From Purshia tridentata (lineage: Eukaryota > Streptophyta > Magnoliopsida > Rosales > Rosaceae), in contig QANT01008538.1 in assembly GCA_003254885.1 (NCBI GenBank), forward strand, positions 1 to 21,077: a stretch of 21,077 nucleotides of DNA, read 5' to 3'. The number at the start of each line of letters is the position of its first letter. The stretch's first letter is position 1. Made by a program: the position numbers and the translations under genes. The notes below the pieces were generated by a model, which searched no databases, was not told the DNA's origin, and saw nothing but the letters and a program-made list of their open reading frames with translations. This document shows, in pieces, positions 1 to 8,482 of this stretch.

Positions 1-1051
1 AGCAAACAAGCTAACCAAACAAACAAGTAACTAAAATTTTAAATTCCACTCACAAACTTGGTAAGCAAAACGTAAGCCTCGCCGATCACCAAACCAACAA
101 CCAAGACTCAAAAAGTCACCTGAAAACACTCCTGATCGTCCTGTAAAAACACGTAAGGTCCAGATTGGTTCCCAAAAGCCTTAAAATAAGAAAGAGAACA
201 TTTTTTGTCACTGACCGGTCCAGCACTGCCGCACGTGGCGGCGCCGGCGGTGGTCAACGGCGGCGGATACCGGATAGTTGACTTTTTCGGTGACCAACCC
301 AGAAAATATAATTGACCATACCGAATCGATGGGCTCGACGAGAGGAACAACTTTGTCAACTGGGCTGAGTCCAAAAAGTGGCCGGAAGTGGCCGGAAAAC
401 CCCAATTTCGGTCTGAAATTTCTGTCTCCGATCTGAAAATTCAAACCTACACGAAAAATTACAAATCACATATGGTTGGAAAGCTTGAAGTGTGAGGATT
501 TCAGAAAGGTAAGAATTGAATCAAACCGAGGTCAGACGAAGCAGGAATTTGAATTTGAAACTCACGGTAGCCGAAACTTTCAAGGCTCGATTCGTCGTCT
601 ACAGTGGTCCGACCGGGACGATTTGGATATGGATGGAAAGAGAACGAAGAGGTAAACAAAACCCGACCAACTAGAAGTCTAGACGATGCTGCACGCGCTT
701 CCACGCGCGGCTGGGGGTGCGACGGCGATTCTGATCGCCAAACACTATTCACGCGTGAATTTTGATTTTTTTTTTCAAAAAATGAAATTATTTTTCCTAT
801 TTATATTTTCCCCCTCAAACTTCAAACGCGCATAACTCTTAAACCGTAACTCCAAATTACGAGCCGTTTCTTCCTACGCGCTCGTGAGGTCGAGCTCTAC
901 GCAACCATGTAAAAATTTGGTCAAAAAAATCTTTTAAAAATATACGTCCCTTGCAAAACCAAAACTTCCCTAAGTGAGGGCAAATTGGTAAATTCACCTC
1001 AAAGACTTTAAATGATGATCCAAAAAGGAAAAGTAGGGACGGGTCGTAACA
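1..1051 (-). mobile_element. Long LTR, 5' (U3) end, minus strand, cut by window start
   Basis: Retrotransposon LTR read on the minus strand. Its sense start is TGTTACGACCCGTCCC, seen as GGGACGGGTCGTAACA ending at 1051. Positions 50-890 match 12815-13675 closely, covering the GCCGGCG-rich part, the segment of old-style plant U3 sequence and the ACTCTTAAACCG stretch at 835-850. After about 893 the two copies part: this one jumps to a different tail (950-1051) that is shared instead with 11940-12034. The LTR is therefore a mosaic. It contains no believable gene; the minus-strand frames at 208-444, 501-752 and 857-1060 are chance frames. The left end lies outside the window. Confidence 0.75.
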
Positions 1052-1335
1052 ATTAATCAATTAAGAAAACAGTGATCCGTGATTTTCTTTTTCTCAATTC
1101 TTTCCCTTGTCGTTCCTCCATAACACCGGAACTTGATATTTGAAGGAATGTCGCTTTTTGATAAGGTTAATTGTGTATATTAGTTTCTATTTAATTAGTG
1201 CTAATATGTAGAACATAATTTTTAGTTTCTTTCTAATCAAACTATTGCATTTGCTTTAATTTAATTGATATATATCTATATATAATATTATATATGGCAC
1301 CTCTTTGATGTAATACTTTGGTTTTTTTGGGCGGC
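1052..1335. other. AT-rich spacer, possible intron sequence
   Basis: No gene or repeat is recognised. The stretch is AT-rich, with runs such as TATATATCTATATATAATA near 1268-1290. It ends in a T-rich tract followed by GGCATGCAG at 1333-1341. That looks like a plant 3' splice site next to the coiled-coil coding remnant, so this may be the tail of an intron. This is inference from composition and the AG only. Confidence 0.35.
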
Positions 1336-1658
1336 ATGCAGTCTGACAAAGAAGTAGAGTTTCTAAAGCTGCTCAAGGAAGAAGAGATCCGATTGAGGGA
1401 GTTTGCGGAACGGAAGTTCATGAAGCGAGGGTACACTTGAGTATGGCAAGGAAAGAATTGGGTGAGGCTAAACCTCAAGTTCTGGCTCTCAAAGCCCAAC
1501 TCAAGGCAAATGACAAGAAGAAGCAGGCATAGCTTGACATGGCCAAAAAGGAACTAAATTCCACAAAAGCTGAAGTTGTGGATCTTAGAGCCAAGCTGGT
1601 GGCAGCTCAGATGGTGGTTGACTTGGCTTCTAAGGCATTGGGGTCGCGTAAGGGTTAA
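1336..1658 (+). pseudogene. Broken coiled-coil protein remnant (unknown family)
   Basis: A coding-like segment rich in Lys, Glu, Ala and Leu. The first frame, from ATG 1336, gives 34 residues (MQSDKEVEFLKLLKEEE and onward) and stops at 1438-1440. A second frame takes over around 1431-1443 and runs to TAA 1656-1658, with an internal TAG at 1530-1532. It reads MARKELGEAKPQ, then LKAQLKAND, then MAKKELNSTKAEVVDLRAKL. Heptad-like spacing of Leu, Ala and Val with charged residues suggests one long coiled coil. One frameshift and one stop break it. The GCAG just before TCTGAC at 1342 could be a splice acceptor, making this a terminal exon. I do not recognise the family; a host gene exon or a transposon-encoded gag or coiled-coil protein are both possible. 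Confidence 0.5.
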
Positions 1659-2223
1659 GTCTCAGACTTACTTTTGTCCCTATCATTTCAAAAACAGAAG
1701 AAAGACAAGAACATAATTTATTTATTTATTTATGTTTTAGATCTTTTTAAAATAATTCTTAAACATATAAGCATGTTGTGATACCAAATGTAAACTATTT
1801 ATAACTATGAACAGTATATAATCCATAAGCATACACATGCATAAAACATATAATCTTAGTATATCCAAATAGGACTTACCATTGGTTGAAAAAGACATGG
1901 TGAAATTCAAGTTAGTCTTCTACTTTCTTAGAACTTGAAGCAATTGATGTATGGGGCTCAATTTCTACAATGTGTTTGAGAATAAAAACATATTAACACA
2001 GAGAACAAAAAATGAAAGAAAAGGCTTAGCTCTTGGCTCGTTATAAGTAGGTTGGCACTGAATGCTCGACTCATTAAAAGTGGATTGGTCTATCAATGCA
2101 TAGAGTGTGTGGGTCGGATTATTAGCTTAATGCTTTTCTTTTGGGACTAAAAAAAACCTCCCATTTTTCTTACTTGGTGTAATTGTGATGGAGTATGTGT
2201 TGGTAATTTTAATCAATCACATG
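1659..2223. other. Unassigned AT-rich sequence
   Basis: No coding segment, RNA gene or known repeat is seen. It contains a short TTTA tandem run near 1720-1735. At 1901 the sequence TGAAATTC is the reverse complement of the GAATTTCA that ends the SIRE-like LTR at 5882, so 1901 is one candidate for the start of that LTR. The region otherwise resembles host intergenic DNA. Confidence 0.4.
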
Positions 2224-2350
2224 AGTATAAATATATGAAAGCAATGTCGCCCCTCCCAACGTGTGAGGTTTTGAAACAAAACCCTTCTCATTCTCATACA
2301 ATAAATCAATTTGATCATGGGATCCTTTGATCCCATCTATTGAGGAGGTA
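2224..2350 (+). promoter_or_regulatory. Possible promoter with TATA element and short ATG frame
   Basis: TATAAATATAT lies at about 2226-2236. Some 80 bp downstream is an ATG at 2317 opening MGSFDPIY, then TGA, followed by GGAGGTACAT, which could pass for a splice donor. The ATG lies in a perfect hairpin: ATGGGATC at 2317-2324, CTTT loop, GATCCCAT at 2329-2336. This could be the relic of a host promoter and first exon, or part of an LTR. No product is recognised. Confidence 0.3.
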
Positions 2351-2754
2351 CATACGTAGTGTAGTACAATCAATTATTAATCATTAGAAGCTTAAGTTTC
2401 TGTTTGCTTGTTCTAATTATATCATTAATTTGTCTTGAATTTTTTAATGTAAGTTTGTGTAATTGGCTATTTCCTAACGACAAAACAATCATTTTGTAAG
2501 TACTATATTAGTTTAGATTAAGTGAGTCAAGTGTTGGTTTTAATCCTCGTTTAAAGTGAAGCAAGATTCGAGGTTCAAGTGCTGATCAAACTGTGTCGCA
2601 ATGTTCAATTCTTGTTAGGATCAAGGTAATATGTCTTAGAGACTATGCATGCATTCTAGGTGACTAGAAATTCATTCATATGCCTTTAAATGTGTTTTAA
2701 TTTCTTTCGGTTTGAAAAAGGATGTTTGAAATTGTTTAAAAAATGTTTTTGGTC

Positions 2755-2920
2755 TCAGAGGATCGATCCCACACTTTAGAGGATCAACCCCATGGATCAA
2801 AGGACAGGTCCTATGGATCAGAAGACGGATCCAAAGGATCAAAGGACTGGTCCTACAGTGGCTTTCTTTTTTGGGCTTCCAGAGGACTGATCCCATGCTT
2901 TAAAGGACCGGTTCTACGCG
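2755..2920 (+). repeat. Interspersed GGATC / AGGACYGGTCC motif cluster
   Basis: About ten imperfect copies of short motifs such as GGATCAAAGGAC, GGATCGATCCC, GGACTGGTCC and GGACCGGTTC lie within 165 bp. Several are near-palindromic. They sit about 120-290 bp upstream of the LTR TATA box, in the U3 region, where retrotransposon enhancer repeats usually lie. The regulatory role is inference. Confidence 0.55.
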
Positions 2921-3042
2921 TGATTTTTTGTGATTTTGTGTTCTAAATCTTAATTTTTTAAAGGTTTTAAAAGGCCTAATTGAATGCCCTTTTTTTTCTA
3001 ATTGGTTTATGTTTTTTTCCTAGGTTATTAGGGTTTGTCTCT

Positions 3043-3050
3043 TATAAATA
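3043..3050 (+). promoter_or_regulatory. TATA box of the SIRE-like LTR
   Basis: TATAAATA within CTTATAAATAGATTG. It is a strong plant-type TATA box inside the Copia LTR. Transcription would start about 30 bp downstream, near 3080, placing the U3/R boundary there. The rest of R and U5 is now split by the insertion at 3355. Confidence 0.6.
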
Positions 3051-3349
3051 GATTGTTTTAATCTTAAATAAAGTTAGCTCACTTATATTATAGAATTTGA
3101 GAGATTGTGAATTCTAGGGTTTAGTGTGTGAGGTTTTTATTGGTTCTATGAACATCCTCTTTGCATAAACACTAATCATATAGGATAGTTCATCGTGCAT
3201 AAATATTGATACGTTGAATAGATTGTTCCTTGTGAATCTGTTCAATCTATCACATTCATTCATACATCATCCATCTTTGGTTGAACTTGAGCATCAAGGT
3301 TGAAGCCAAGTACGTGAGCTCTTGTCTTCAGGGCGTTGACAAGAAGGTT

Positions 3350-3354
3350 TCTAC
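3350..3354 (+). repeat. Target site duplication TCTAC (left)
   Basis: TCTAC directly before TGTCACGCCCC at 3355; the same five bases follow the other end at 5532-5536. A 5-bp duplication is what LTR-retrotransposon integrases make. Confidence 0.85.
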
Positions 3355-3610
3355 TGTCACGCCCCGACCCTCGGGCACATGAAAAACAACTGAAAACTGA
3401 AACCTTTTTCCTGAAACTATGAGTCATGAGTAATAAACCTTTATTCAAAACAACTATGTTTCACAAAAACATTTACATAAAACCAAAGTGTAAAACCAAG
3501 TTTCCAAAACACTGGCAGTCCCAATGCCTTGTCTTCTCTCCACTGTCTCTCAGCCTGCTTAACCTGCAAAACAAACCCTGCACCCCACCAAAGACGCACT
3601 GGGTTTAAAC

Positions 3611-3640
3611 AGCTCACTAGAGCTCGTATGAGTGAAAACT
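3611..3640. repeat. Conserved hairpin AGCTCACTAGAGCT in the LTR
   Basis: AGCTC-ACTA-GAGCT is an inverted repeat with a 5-bp stem and 4-base loop, followed by CGTATGAGTGAA. The same hairpin is kept in the related LTRs at 8819, 11388 and, reversed, 17022-17036. Confidence 0.6.
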
Positions 3641-3811
3641 AATTGTAACCTCAAATTAAAAATTCAGTAAAATAATCAAAATATAGAAGCAACTTAAAAC
3701 CTCAATTCGTAAAATCCACCAAATCCTCCAAGAATTTAATCCAACGGTTCAAATCCTTAGTAAATTATCGATCCTCAATCGTACTCAAACTCCGTACAAT
3801 TACTCAAAAGA

Positions 3812-3985
3812 AACTGGCCATGCACTCGTACGGAATGCTGCATCGTACAAGCAGGGTGGATCTAACTGGCCATACACCTGTATGGAATCCTGCATCATAC
3901 AGGCAGGGTAAAACTAACTGGCCATACACCTATACGGAATTTTGCATCGTACAGGCAGGGCAAATAACTGGTCATACGTGCACGT
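3812..3985. repeat. Tandem array, 52-bp unit, about 3.3 copies
   Basis: AACTGGCCATRCACCTGTAT recurs starting at 3812, 3864, 3916 and, shortened, 3966, giving periods of 52, 52 and 50 bp. Each unit also contains CTGCATCGTACAGGCAGGG, which resembles the reverse complement of the 27-bp unit at 16051. The 52-bp unit may thus be a dimer derived from a shorter ancestor. It lies about 30 bp from the 48-bp block. Confidence 0.85.
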
Positions 3986-4015
3986 AGAGTTGCCCCCAGA
4001 GGGCGAGGCACCGCA

Positions 4016-4063
4016 ACACACGGCCCAAAGTCTTAGTGTGTGTAACGATAGGTCCCAAAGACC
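4016..4063. promoter_or_regulatory. 48-bp conserved LTR block, copy A
   Basis: Begins ACACACGGCCCAAAG and ends GGTCCCAAAGACC; the middle differs from the other copies but the length is exactly 48 bp in all four. It contains ACACAC paired with GTGTGT (4035-4043) and the small hairpin GGTC-CCAAA-GACC. Read on the LTR sense strand, TTTGGGCC contains TGGGCC, the form of site II elements bound by plant TCP factors. A U3 regulatory role is inference. Confidence 0.6.
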
Positions 4064-5159
4064 TCACTGAACTTATCTGGAATCTGGGTACTTATCACAG
4101 CATTCTGAAAACCACCTTTAACGTCTCCAACCTTAACTAATAAAACTCCTTAAATTGAAAATCACCTTGAATTAATCCACTAGATCCTTGAAATCCAACT
4201 AAATTCTCCAACTGGAACTTAGAATCCTCAACATCCTTCAAGTACCAACTTAAACCTTAATTCCCAAAATAACCTCACACCCTTCAAGATCTCCAATCCT
4301 AATCCGAACCCACTTAACTAACTACCAGGCACACAAGCAAACAAGTAACCAACTGAAATTAACTGAACTTCAAATTCCACTCACAGTGTACCACATAAAA
4401 AGACCAAACTGCCTTTCATGGCTCCTTCGCTCGGATTCTAAAATCTGGCAGCACAACGACATTGAAAATACAAATTCCCGTGCCAAGATACCTGTTAAGA
4501 CTAGACAATCCAGCAAACACAATAGAGTTCACAAAGAGGCTGTTAAACAGCTGAAACGGTGGCAATCACTACTCACAGTGGCTACCCGGCCCCGAAAAAC
4601 AACCACAAAGTCAAGGAAACTCACCCACAGGTTCGGGTGACTGGCCAAAGGCGAAAAACCTGGAAAACAAGTCGCTGGCACCACCACACACGGCAGGACC
4701 CGCGGTGGTCAAAGGCGGTCAACCTGCACGAAAACTGAAACTCACTTCCGTCAACAACAGACCACACAAGCACGTAGAGGGCATTGAGTGGACCAAAACT
4801 CAAACGTGGGTCGACGACCAAAAGTGCCAGAAAAGGAACAACTCATCAAAGAAGCAGCTGGCCTACCCAACGTCAATACGCGGCCCACGACGATCCAACG
4901 GCTCAATAGAACCCATCAACAAGCTGGGCTGGATGAGGGGAGAAGATCTGGGTGGGTGCATGGCCTTGTTGTCGCCGAAAAAGTGGAGATCACCGCCGGT
5001 GACTCCCATTGTGCACGAGCTGGATCTCCAGTTCTAGGCTGTTTCAGGGGGAACTGCCACTAAAGGAAGGAAGAGGGGGAGGAGGCGAGCTCAGCAAGCC
5101 AAAGCCCGGCCTCAGCCGCCGCCAGACGATCCCCCACGCGCCGGTGACAATGGCGGCCA

Positions 5160-5218
5160 GGAGAGAGTGTCGCGAGAGAGAGAGTGCGGGAGAGAGGAGA
5201 GAGAAACTGAGAGAGACT
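5160..5218. repeat. GA-rich low-complexity run
   Basis: Mostly GAGAGA with a few C and T bases. Equivalent purine or pyrimidine runs lie at the same LTR position at 10137-10178, 14572-14611 (as CT) and 17675-17725. It marks the boundary between the GC-rich part and the conserved 5' U3 module. Confidence 0.8.
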
Positions 5219-5531
5219 AGGTTTTTGGGGTTTTTAAAAACTAACTTTTCAAAATTACAAGTTTGCCCCTCCTTTCACACGTCCATAACTTCCAAACCGT
5301 AGCTCTGTTTGATGCGTGCTTCATGTCTACGAACTCGTGAGAACGAGACCTTTCCAACAAACCTAAAGTCAAAACCAAAACTTCGCCCGAACAAGAAGTC
5401 AACTTTGGCCCCAAGTTTAAAATCAAACTTTAAAATTTGAAAAACGCCAAAAACGCTTTACTTCCCAAATAAAATCCCAAAATTCTTTAAAAGCTTTTCA
5501 AAACAACTTTGGAAAGGTACGTGGTCTTACA

Positions 5532-5536
5532 TCTAC
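5532..5536 (+). repeat. Target site duplication TCTAC (right)
   Basis: Matches 3350-3354 exactly and directly follows the TTACA end of the solo LTR. Confidence 0.85.
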
Positions 5537-5882
5537 TCAATTCAAGTGATCGAGGGGATACAAGTGGTGTGAGGTTAGTTTTTCTTTTCTAGGAAGGAAT
5601 CTTGATTAGTTTAGATCGAGTCACTGGTTGTAACTTTTCCTGTATCATAGTGGATTGTTTATCTGGACTTGGTCTCGCGATTTTTTTTAGTTGAGGGTTT
5701 TCCGTGTCAAAAAATATTTTTGTTCATTGTTTGATTGTTTAGTTGTTTTATTAATCAGGTTTCGTTGATTTTAATTTGCTGCTTAATTAATCAACTTGGT
5801 AAAATTAAAATTGGGTAAATTGTTGTTAAAGCCTATTCACACCCCCTCTAGGCTTGTTCAGTGATCTAACTAGGGAATTTCA
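5537..5882 (+). mobile_element. SIRE-like Copia 5' LTR, right part
   Basis: Continuation of the Copia LTR after the solo LTR. It shows the usual 3' end of such LTRs: GTGGTGTGAGGTTAG near 5567, then TTCACACCCCCTCTAGGC near 5837, ending GGGAATTTCA at 5882 just two bases before the primer site. Joined to the sequence before 3355 across one TCTAC, it reads as continuous LTR. Confidence 0.75.
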
Positions 5883-5884
5883 AT

Positions 5885-5896
5885 TGGTATCAGATC
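5885..5896 (+). other. Primer binding site, initiator-Met tRNA
   Basis: TGGTATCAGATC: the first nine bases match TGGTATCAGAGC, the complement of the 3' end of plant initiator-Met tRNA used by Copia elements. It lies two bases after the LTR end and 47 bp before the gag ATG. The last bases carry a small change (GAGC to GATC), consistent with age. Confidence 0.85.
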
Positions 5897-5942
5897 GGGT
5901 CACTAGATTCATTTAGTAAGGTCCTAGATTAGATCCTTGAGA

Positions 5943-6240
5943 ATGGATCATGTGAGCAGTTCCATTGCTCATCCCCCACTATTTGATGGTAGTAACTATG
6001 CTGCTTGGAAAGCGAAGATAAGAGCCTTCCTTTGGGCACTTAAAGATCGTGTGTGGCACACAACTGTGTATGGCTGGACCCTTCCAGTTAACACAGATTC
6101 AAAAGGTCAGGTAACACCTAAGACGTTTGAAGAATGGACTAATGCTGAGAAACTCCATAGTACTAATAACCACAAATGCTTGAATGTGATTTTCACAGCT
6201 GTGACTTCTGACCAGTTCAAACATATTTCACACCATGAAA
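5943..6240 (+). pseudogene. gag: SIRE-like Copia gag, N-terminal part (disrupted)
   Basis: Gag is the capsid-type protein that packages the element's RNA. The frame opens at ATG 5943; a TTG upstream at 5937 is in frame but unlikely to be used. Recognisable features are PPLFDGSNYAAWKAKIRAFL near residues 12-31, GW near 46-47, EEWT near 63-66 and FKHIS near 93-97. These are typical of UBN2-family gag in SIRE-type Copia elements. At 6240 the frame is cut, after HHE, by a solo LTR that duplicated TGAAA. Removing the insertion and one duplicate continues the same frame at 7852 with the expected next residues (TSKEA), so both parts belong to one gene. After 6240 the frame runs on into LTR sequence and stops at 6288, which is meaningless. 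Confidence 0.85.
6236..6240 (+). repeat. Target site duplication TGAAA (left)
   Basis: TGAAA precedes TGTTAAGTGTG at 6241 and recurs at 7847-7851 after CAATCAACA. This is a 5-bp duplication of an LTR element inside gag. Confidence 0.85.
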
Positions 6241-7846
6241 TGTTAAGTGTGCATTTTCACACACTTTCTTATGCTAACGCCTTAACCTAGAACGCCAGAA
6301 CATGACGTTTTCTGTGCTTTTGTGTTGTTTTTGTGTTTTGTAGGTAACTTGGAGCAAAAGAGGAAAAAGAAGTCAAAGAGGTATTTCTGGACAATTCCTA
6401 ATCAAACTATGAAAACTGGAGAAATCCTGATGGAATTAGGAAAGCAAAACCCTAGTTGAAGTCATTTCCTAGGGGAATTAGGAAATATGAAGACAAGTAT
6501 TTTAGAAGCTTCTAAGAAGTAGTGGGCTACTTCACATGGTGATAATTGAGCCAAGAGACAAATGGACATCAAATGGCATGCACAAGAAGGAAATGGGCTT
6601 AAGTTGCCACAAGCCCAAGGGATTAAAAACCCTAGGGCAGCCACATATGCTATGGGCCAAGGCCCTATGGTTGCCGCATGCCTCTAGCCTCCAAAACCCT
6701 AGTTTTAAGTGTTTTTCTTTCCCCTTCTCCAAGGAAAGTGACAGGACCCTCCCCGAATTCCACCCTGAAACCCGGAGTGATCCTGCGGGCATCCAATATC
6801 AAGGAAAATTCTACCGAAATTTCGGCAGAACCTCTCCTGAAATTGGACGAACCCATTTTCTCCACGAGACCTGAAAATGCACTTCTAAGTTCCACAGCTC
6901 CTCTACCACAACTAAAAGGGGTCTCCGACCCAATTTCAAAACAATTACTTAAGTTTTTCATTAAGTTACCGAGTGGTGTTACAAACATTACTATAGAAAA
7001 TAAATCACAAGAGAATGAATTCCTACTGCATCACAACTCTATAATAGTGCCTCGACGTCTTTGGCCCAACCGTTCCACCGCTACAACCTGGGGGAAAAGT
7101 TAAGATCACAACAAGAGTAAAGCTAATGAGTTAACTCAGTGAGTGGACATAAATCAAAATGAATATCAATAAACATTTACTTTCAAGTTTCTTAGAATTT
7201 CACAAACCTTCCTTGAAATCCCCCAGTTTTAAAATCACNAGGATGATAATTTCAATATGCAACATGGAGATATCTTAAGAAAATATCTTTGGGTGAAGGG
7301 ATCATAGATTGCATAGTGTATATTACGATGGATATATGGTCTATATGTTTGTCATCTTCATAAATCAATGACTCTTGCATAGGTGATTGGCCAAGCTTGT
7401 CTAGGAACATGCAAGTTTACTTGCTAGGGCAGGTTTAAAAGACTCTTAGTATATGCGTAAGGATGGTATAATGCTAAAAGGAAATAGCCAAAGCTTTGGG
7501 TAGGCAAACCTCATGAACATGTATATTATTACAGTAGTATAATTCATAGAAAGGAAGATAGTGAACTAGTGGTGGATTCCCAACCCTAATGTTTCGTTCT
7601 CTTGATTCTTGTTATTAGTTTACAATGTTTTAATCTCTAAAAACCAATCCAAAACCCCCTAATTTGGTGTGTGAGTAGTGTTTGATTTAATTGCATTTAG
7701 TTAGGATACTAATTTCAATATGAATACGCTTCTTTAAGGGATCGACCTTGTGCTTGCATGTCTTGCTACTTCGCAACTCGTGCACTTGCGAGCTAATTAG
7801 AGCACCGCTTTAATACATTATTTTTGCTCTAATAAAACAATCAACA
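6241..7846 (+). mobile_element. Solo LTR nested in gag (Athila-like, tentative), 1606 bp
   Basis: Starts TGTTAAGTGTGC, ends CAATCAACA, and is flanked by TGAAA on both sides. There is no primer site or coding region, so it is a solo LTR. TTGGAGCAAAAGAGGAAAAA near 6350 and GGGATCGACC followed by CACTTGCGAGC near 7738-7793 resemble LTRs of the Athila/Tat group of Ty3/Gypsy as I know them; this label is tentative. The strand is given by that resemblance. A fragment of a different LTR (6739-7238) sits within it. After the N at 7239 the Athila-like sequence seems to continue. The real length without the nested piece is about 1.1 kb. Confidence 0.78.
6739..7238 (-). mobile_element. LTR fragment of the TGACAGGACCC family, minus strand
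   Basis: TGACAGGACCCTCCCC at 6739 begins a segment closely similar to 20079-20577, with the same order of blocks: CACCCTGAAACCCGG, CCTCGACGTCTTTGGC, AACCTGGGGG and GAGTTAACTCAGTGAGTGGACA. On the sense (minus) strand this is the 3' end of an LTR. It stops at the N at 7239, so its other end and target duplication cannot be seen. The plus-strand frame at 6678-7103 crosses the boundary of two elements and is not a gene. Confidence 0.75.
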
Positions 7847-7851
7847 TGAAA
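7847..7851 (+). repeat. Target site duplication TGAAA (right)
   Basis: Matches 6236-6240; the gag frame resumes with the next base. Confidence 0.85.
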
Positions 7852-8482
7852 CCTCCAAGGAGGCTTGAGATATTTTACAAGTTACCAATAAGGGAACTTC
7901 TTTTGTCAAAGAGTCTAAGTTACAAATGCTAACTACACTATTTGAAATTATCAGAATGCTTGAAGATGATATTTTTTTGAATGTTATATATGCTAGGTTG
8001 AGTGATATTGTGAATTCTTGCGATAACCTAGGTGATAGAATTCTTTAGCATAAAGTGGTCAAAAAGGTACTTAGGTCACTTCCTTCTCGCTTTCATGCTA
8101 AAGTAATTGCAGTAGAAGAATTTAAAAACGTGAACACTTTGAGGATTGAAGACTTAATAGGCTCACTAAAAACCTTTGAAATGCAATTTCCTGAATCTAA
8201 GAAGGTAAAAAGTTTTACTCTTAAAATTGTTAATGAATTCTCTGATGAATCTGGTAGCGGGTCTTATGCTTTCATAACTGTAAAAGATTTGACTTTGTTT
8301 GCTAAAAATTTTAGATGTATGCTTAAGTTAAATAAAGGTAAGTCAAGTAATAGGAGTTTTGAACAAGAGTAGAGTGAGAAGTCAAAGTCTAAGATGAATG
8401 TGAGATAAAAAAAAAAAAATGTTTAGTGTTTTGAATGTCAAGGTTTTGGTCATTATACGTCTGACTGTGCTAACATTAGGAT
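7852..8482 (+). pseudogene. gag: SIRE-like Copia gag, C-terminal part with zinc knuckle (disrupted)
   Basis: Continues the gag frame opened at 5943. In order: DILQVTNKGT (7869), MLTTLFE, LSDIVNSC, VVKKVLRSLPSRF (8055-8093), RIEDLIGSLKTFEMQ (8142-8186), and a CCHC zinc knuckle at 8427-8468 reading C-FE-C-QGFG-H-YTSD-C, which binds RNA. The whole piece stays in one frame. It is broken only by stops at 7866-7868 (where Trp is expected), 8046-8048, 8370-8372, 8406-8408 and 8424-8426, the last two beside an A-rich run at 8408-8419. After the knuckle the next residues are lost where an LTR starts at 8483. No SIRE protease, integrase or reverse transcriptase follows in this window. Confidence 0.85.

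Larger units (their letters stand above)
2613..3354 (+). mobile_element. SIRE-like Copia 5' LTR, left part
   Basis: Plus-strand LTR of the Copia element whose primer site is at 5885 and gag at 5943. The left boundary is uncertain: TGTTAGGATC at 2613 is one candidate, TGAAATTC at 1901 another. With the first, the LTR is 742 bp here plus 346 bp after the nested insertion, about 1.1 kb, which fits SIRE-type LTRs as I know them. It carries a block of short GGATC/GGTCC motifs at 2755-2920 and a TATA box at 3043. At 3355 it is interrupted by a solo LTR, and it resumes at 5537. The plus-strand frame at 2743-2946 is a by-product of the motif block. Confidence 0.6.
3355..5531 (-). mobile_element. Solo LTR, 2177 bp, minus strand (Tekay/Del-like Gypsy, tentative)
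   Basis: Both ends are defined: TGTCACGCCCCGACCC at 3355 and GGTACGTGGTCTTACA ending at 5531, flanked by TCTAC on each side. No internal region or primer site is present, so this is a solo LTR left by recombination between two LTRs. The orientation comes from relatives: at 11105 the same TGACACGCC end is next to a reversed primer site, so the sense strand is minus. In plus-strand order it holds a hairpin at 3611-3640, a 52-bp tandem array (3812-3985), the 48-bp conserved block (4016-4063), a GC-rich part (4700-5155), a GA-rich run (5160-5218) and the CTCGTGAGAACGAG module (5336). Assignment to the Ty3/Gypsy Tekay group rests on LTR length, ends and the Met primer site of relatives; no protein supports it. 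All frames inside are non-genic. Confidence 0.88.

Noticed and set aside
2743..2946. 67-codon frame with repeated SKD/SED motifs
   Set aside because: It is a translation of the GGATC motif cluster in the Copia U3; no stable protein family is indicated.
6678..7103. 141-codon plus-strand frame, partly conserved at 20057-20293
   Set aside because: It starts in one element and runs into another. The similarity with 20057-20293 is explained by DNA-level similarity of the LTRs; changes are not biased to third positions as far as I can tell by eye.
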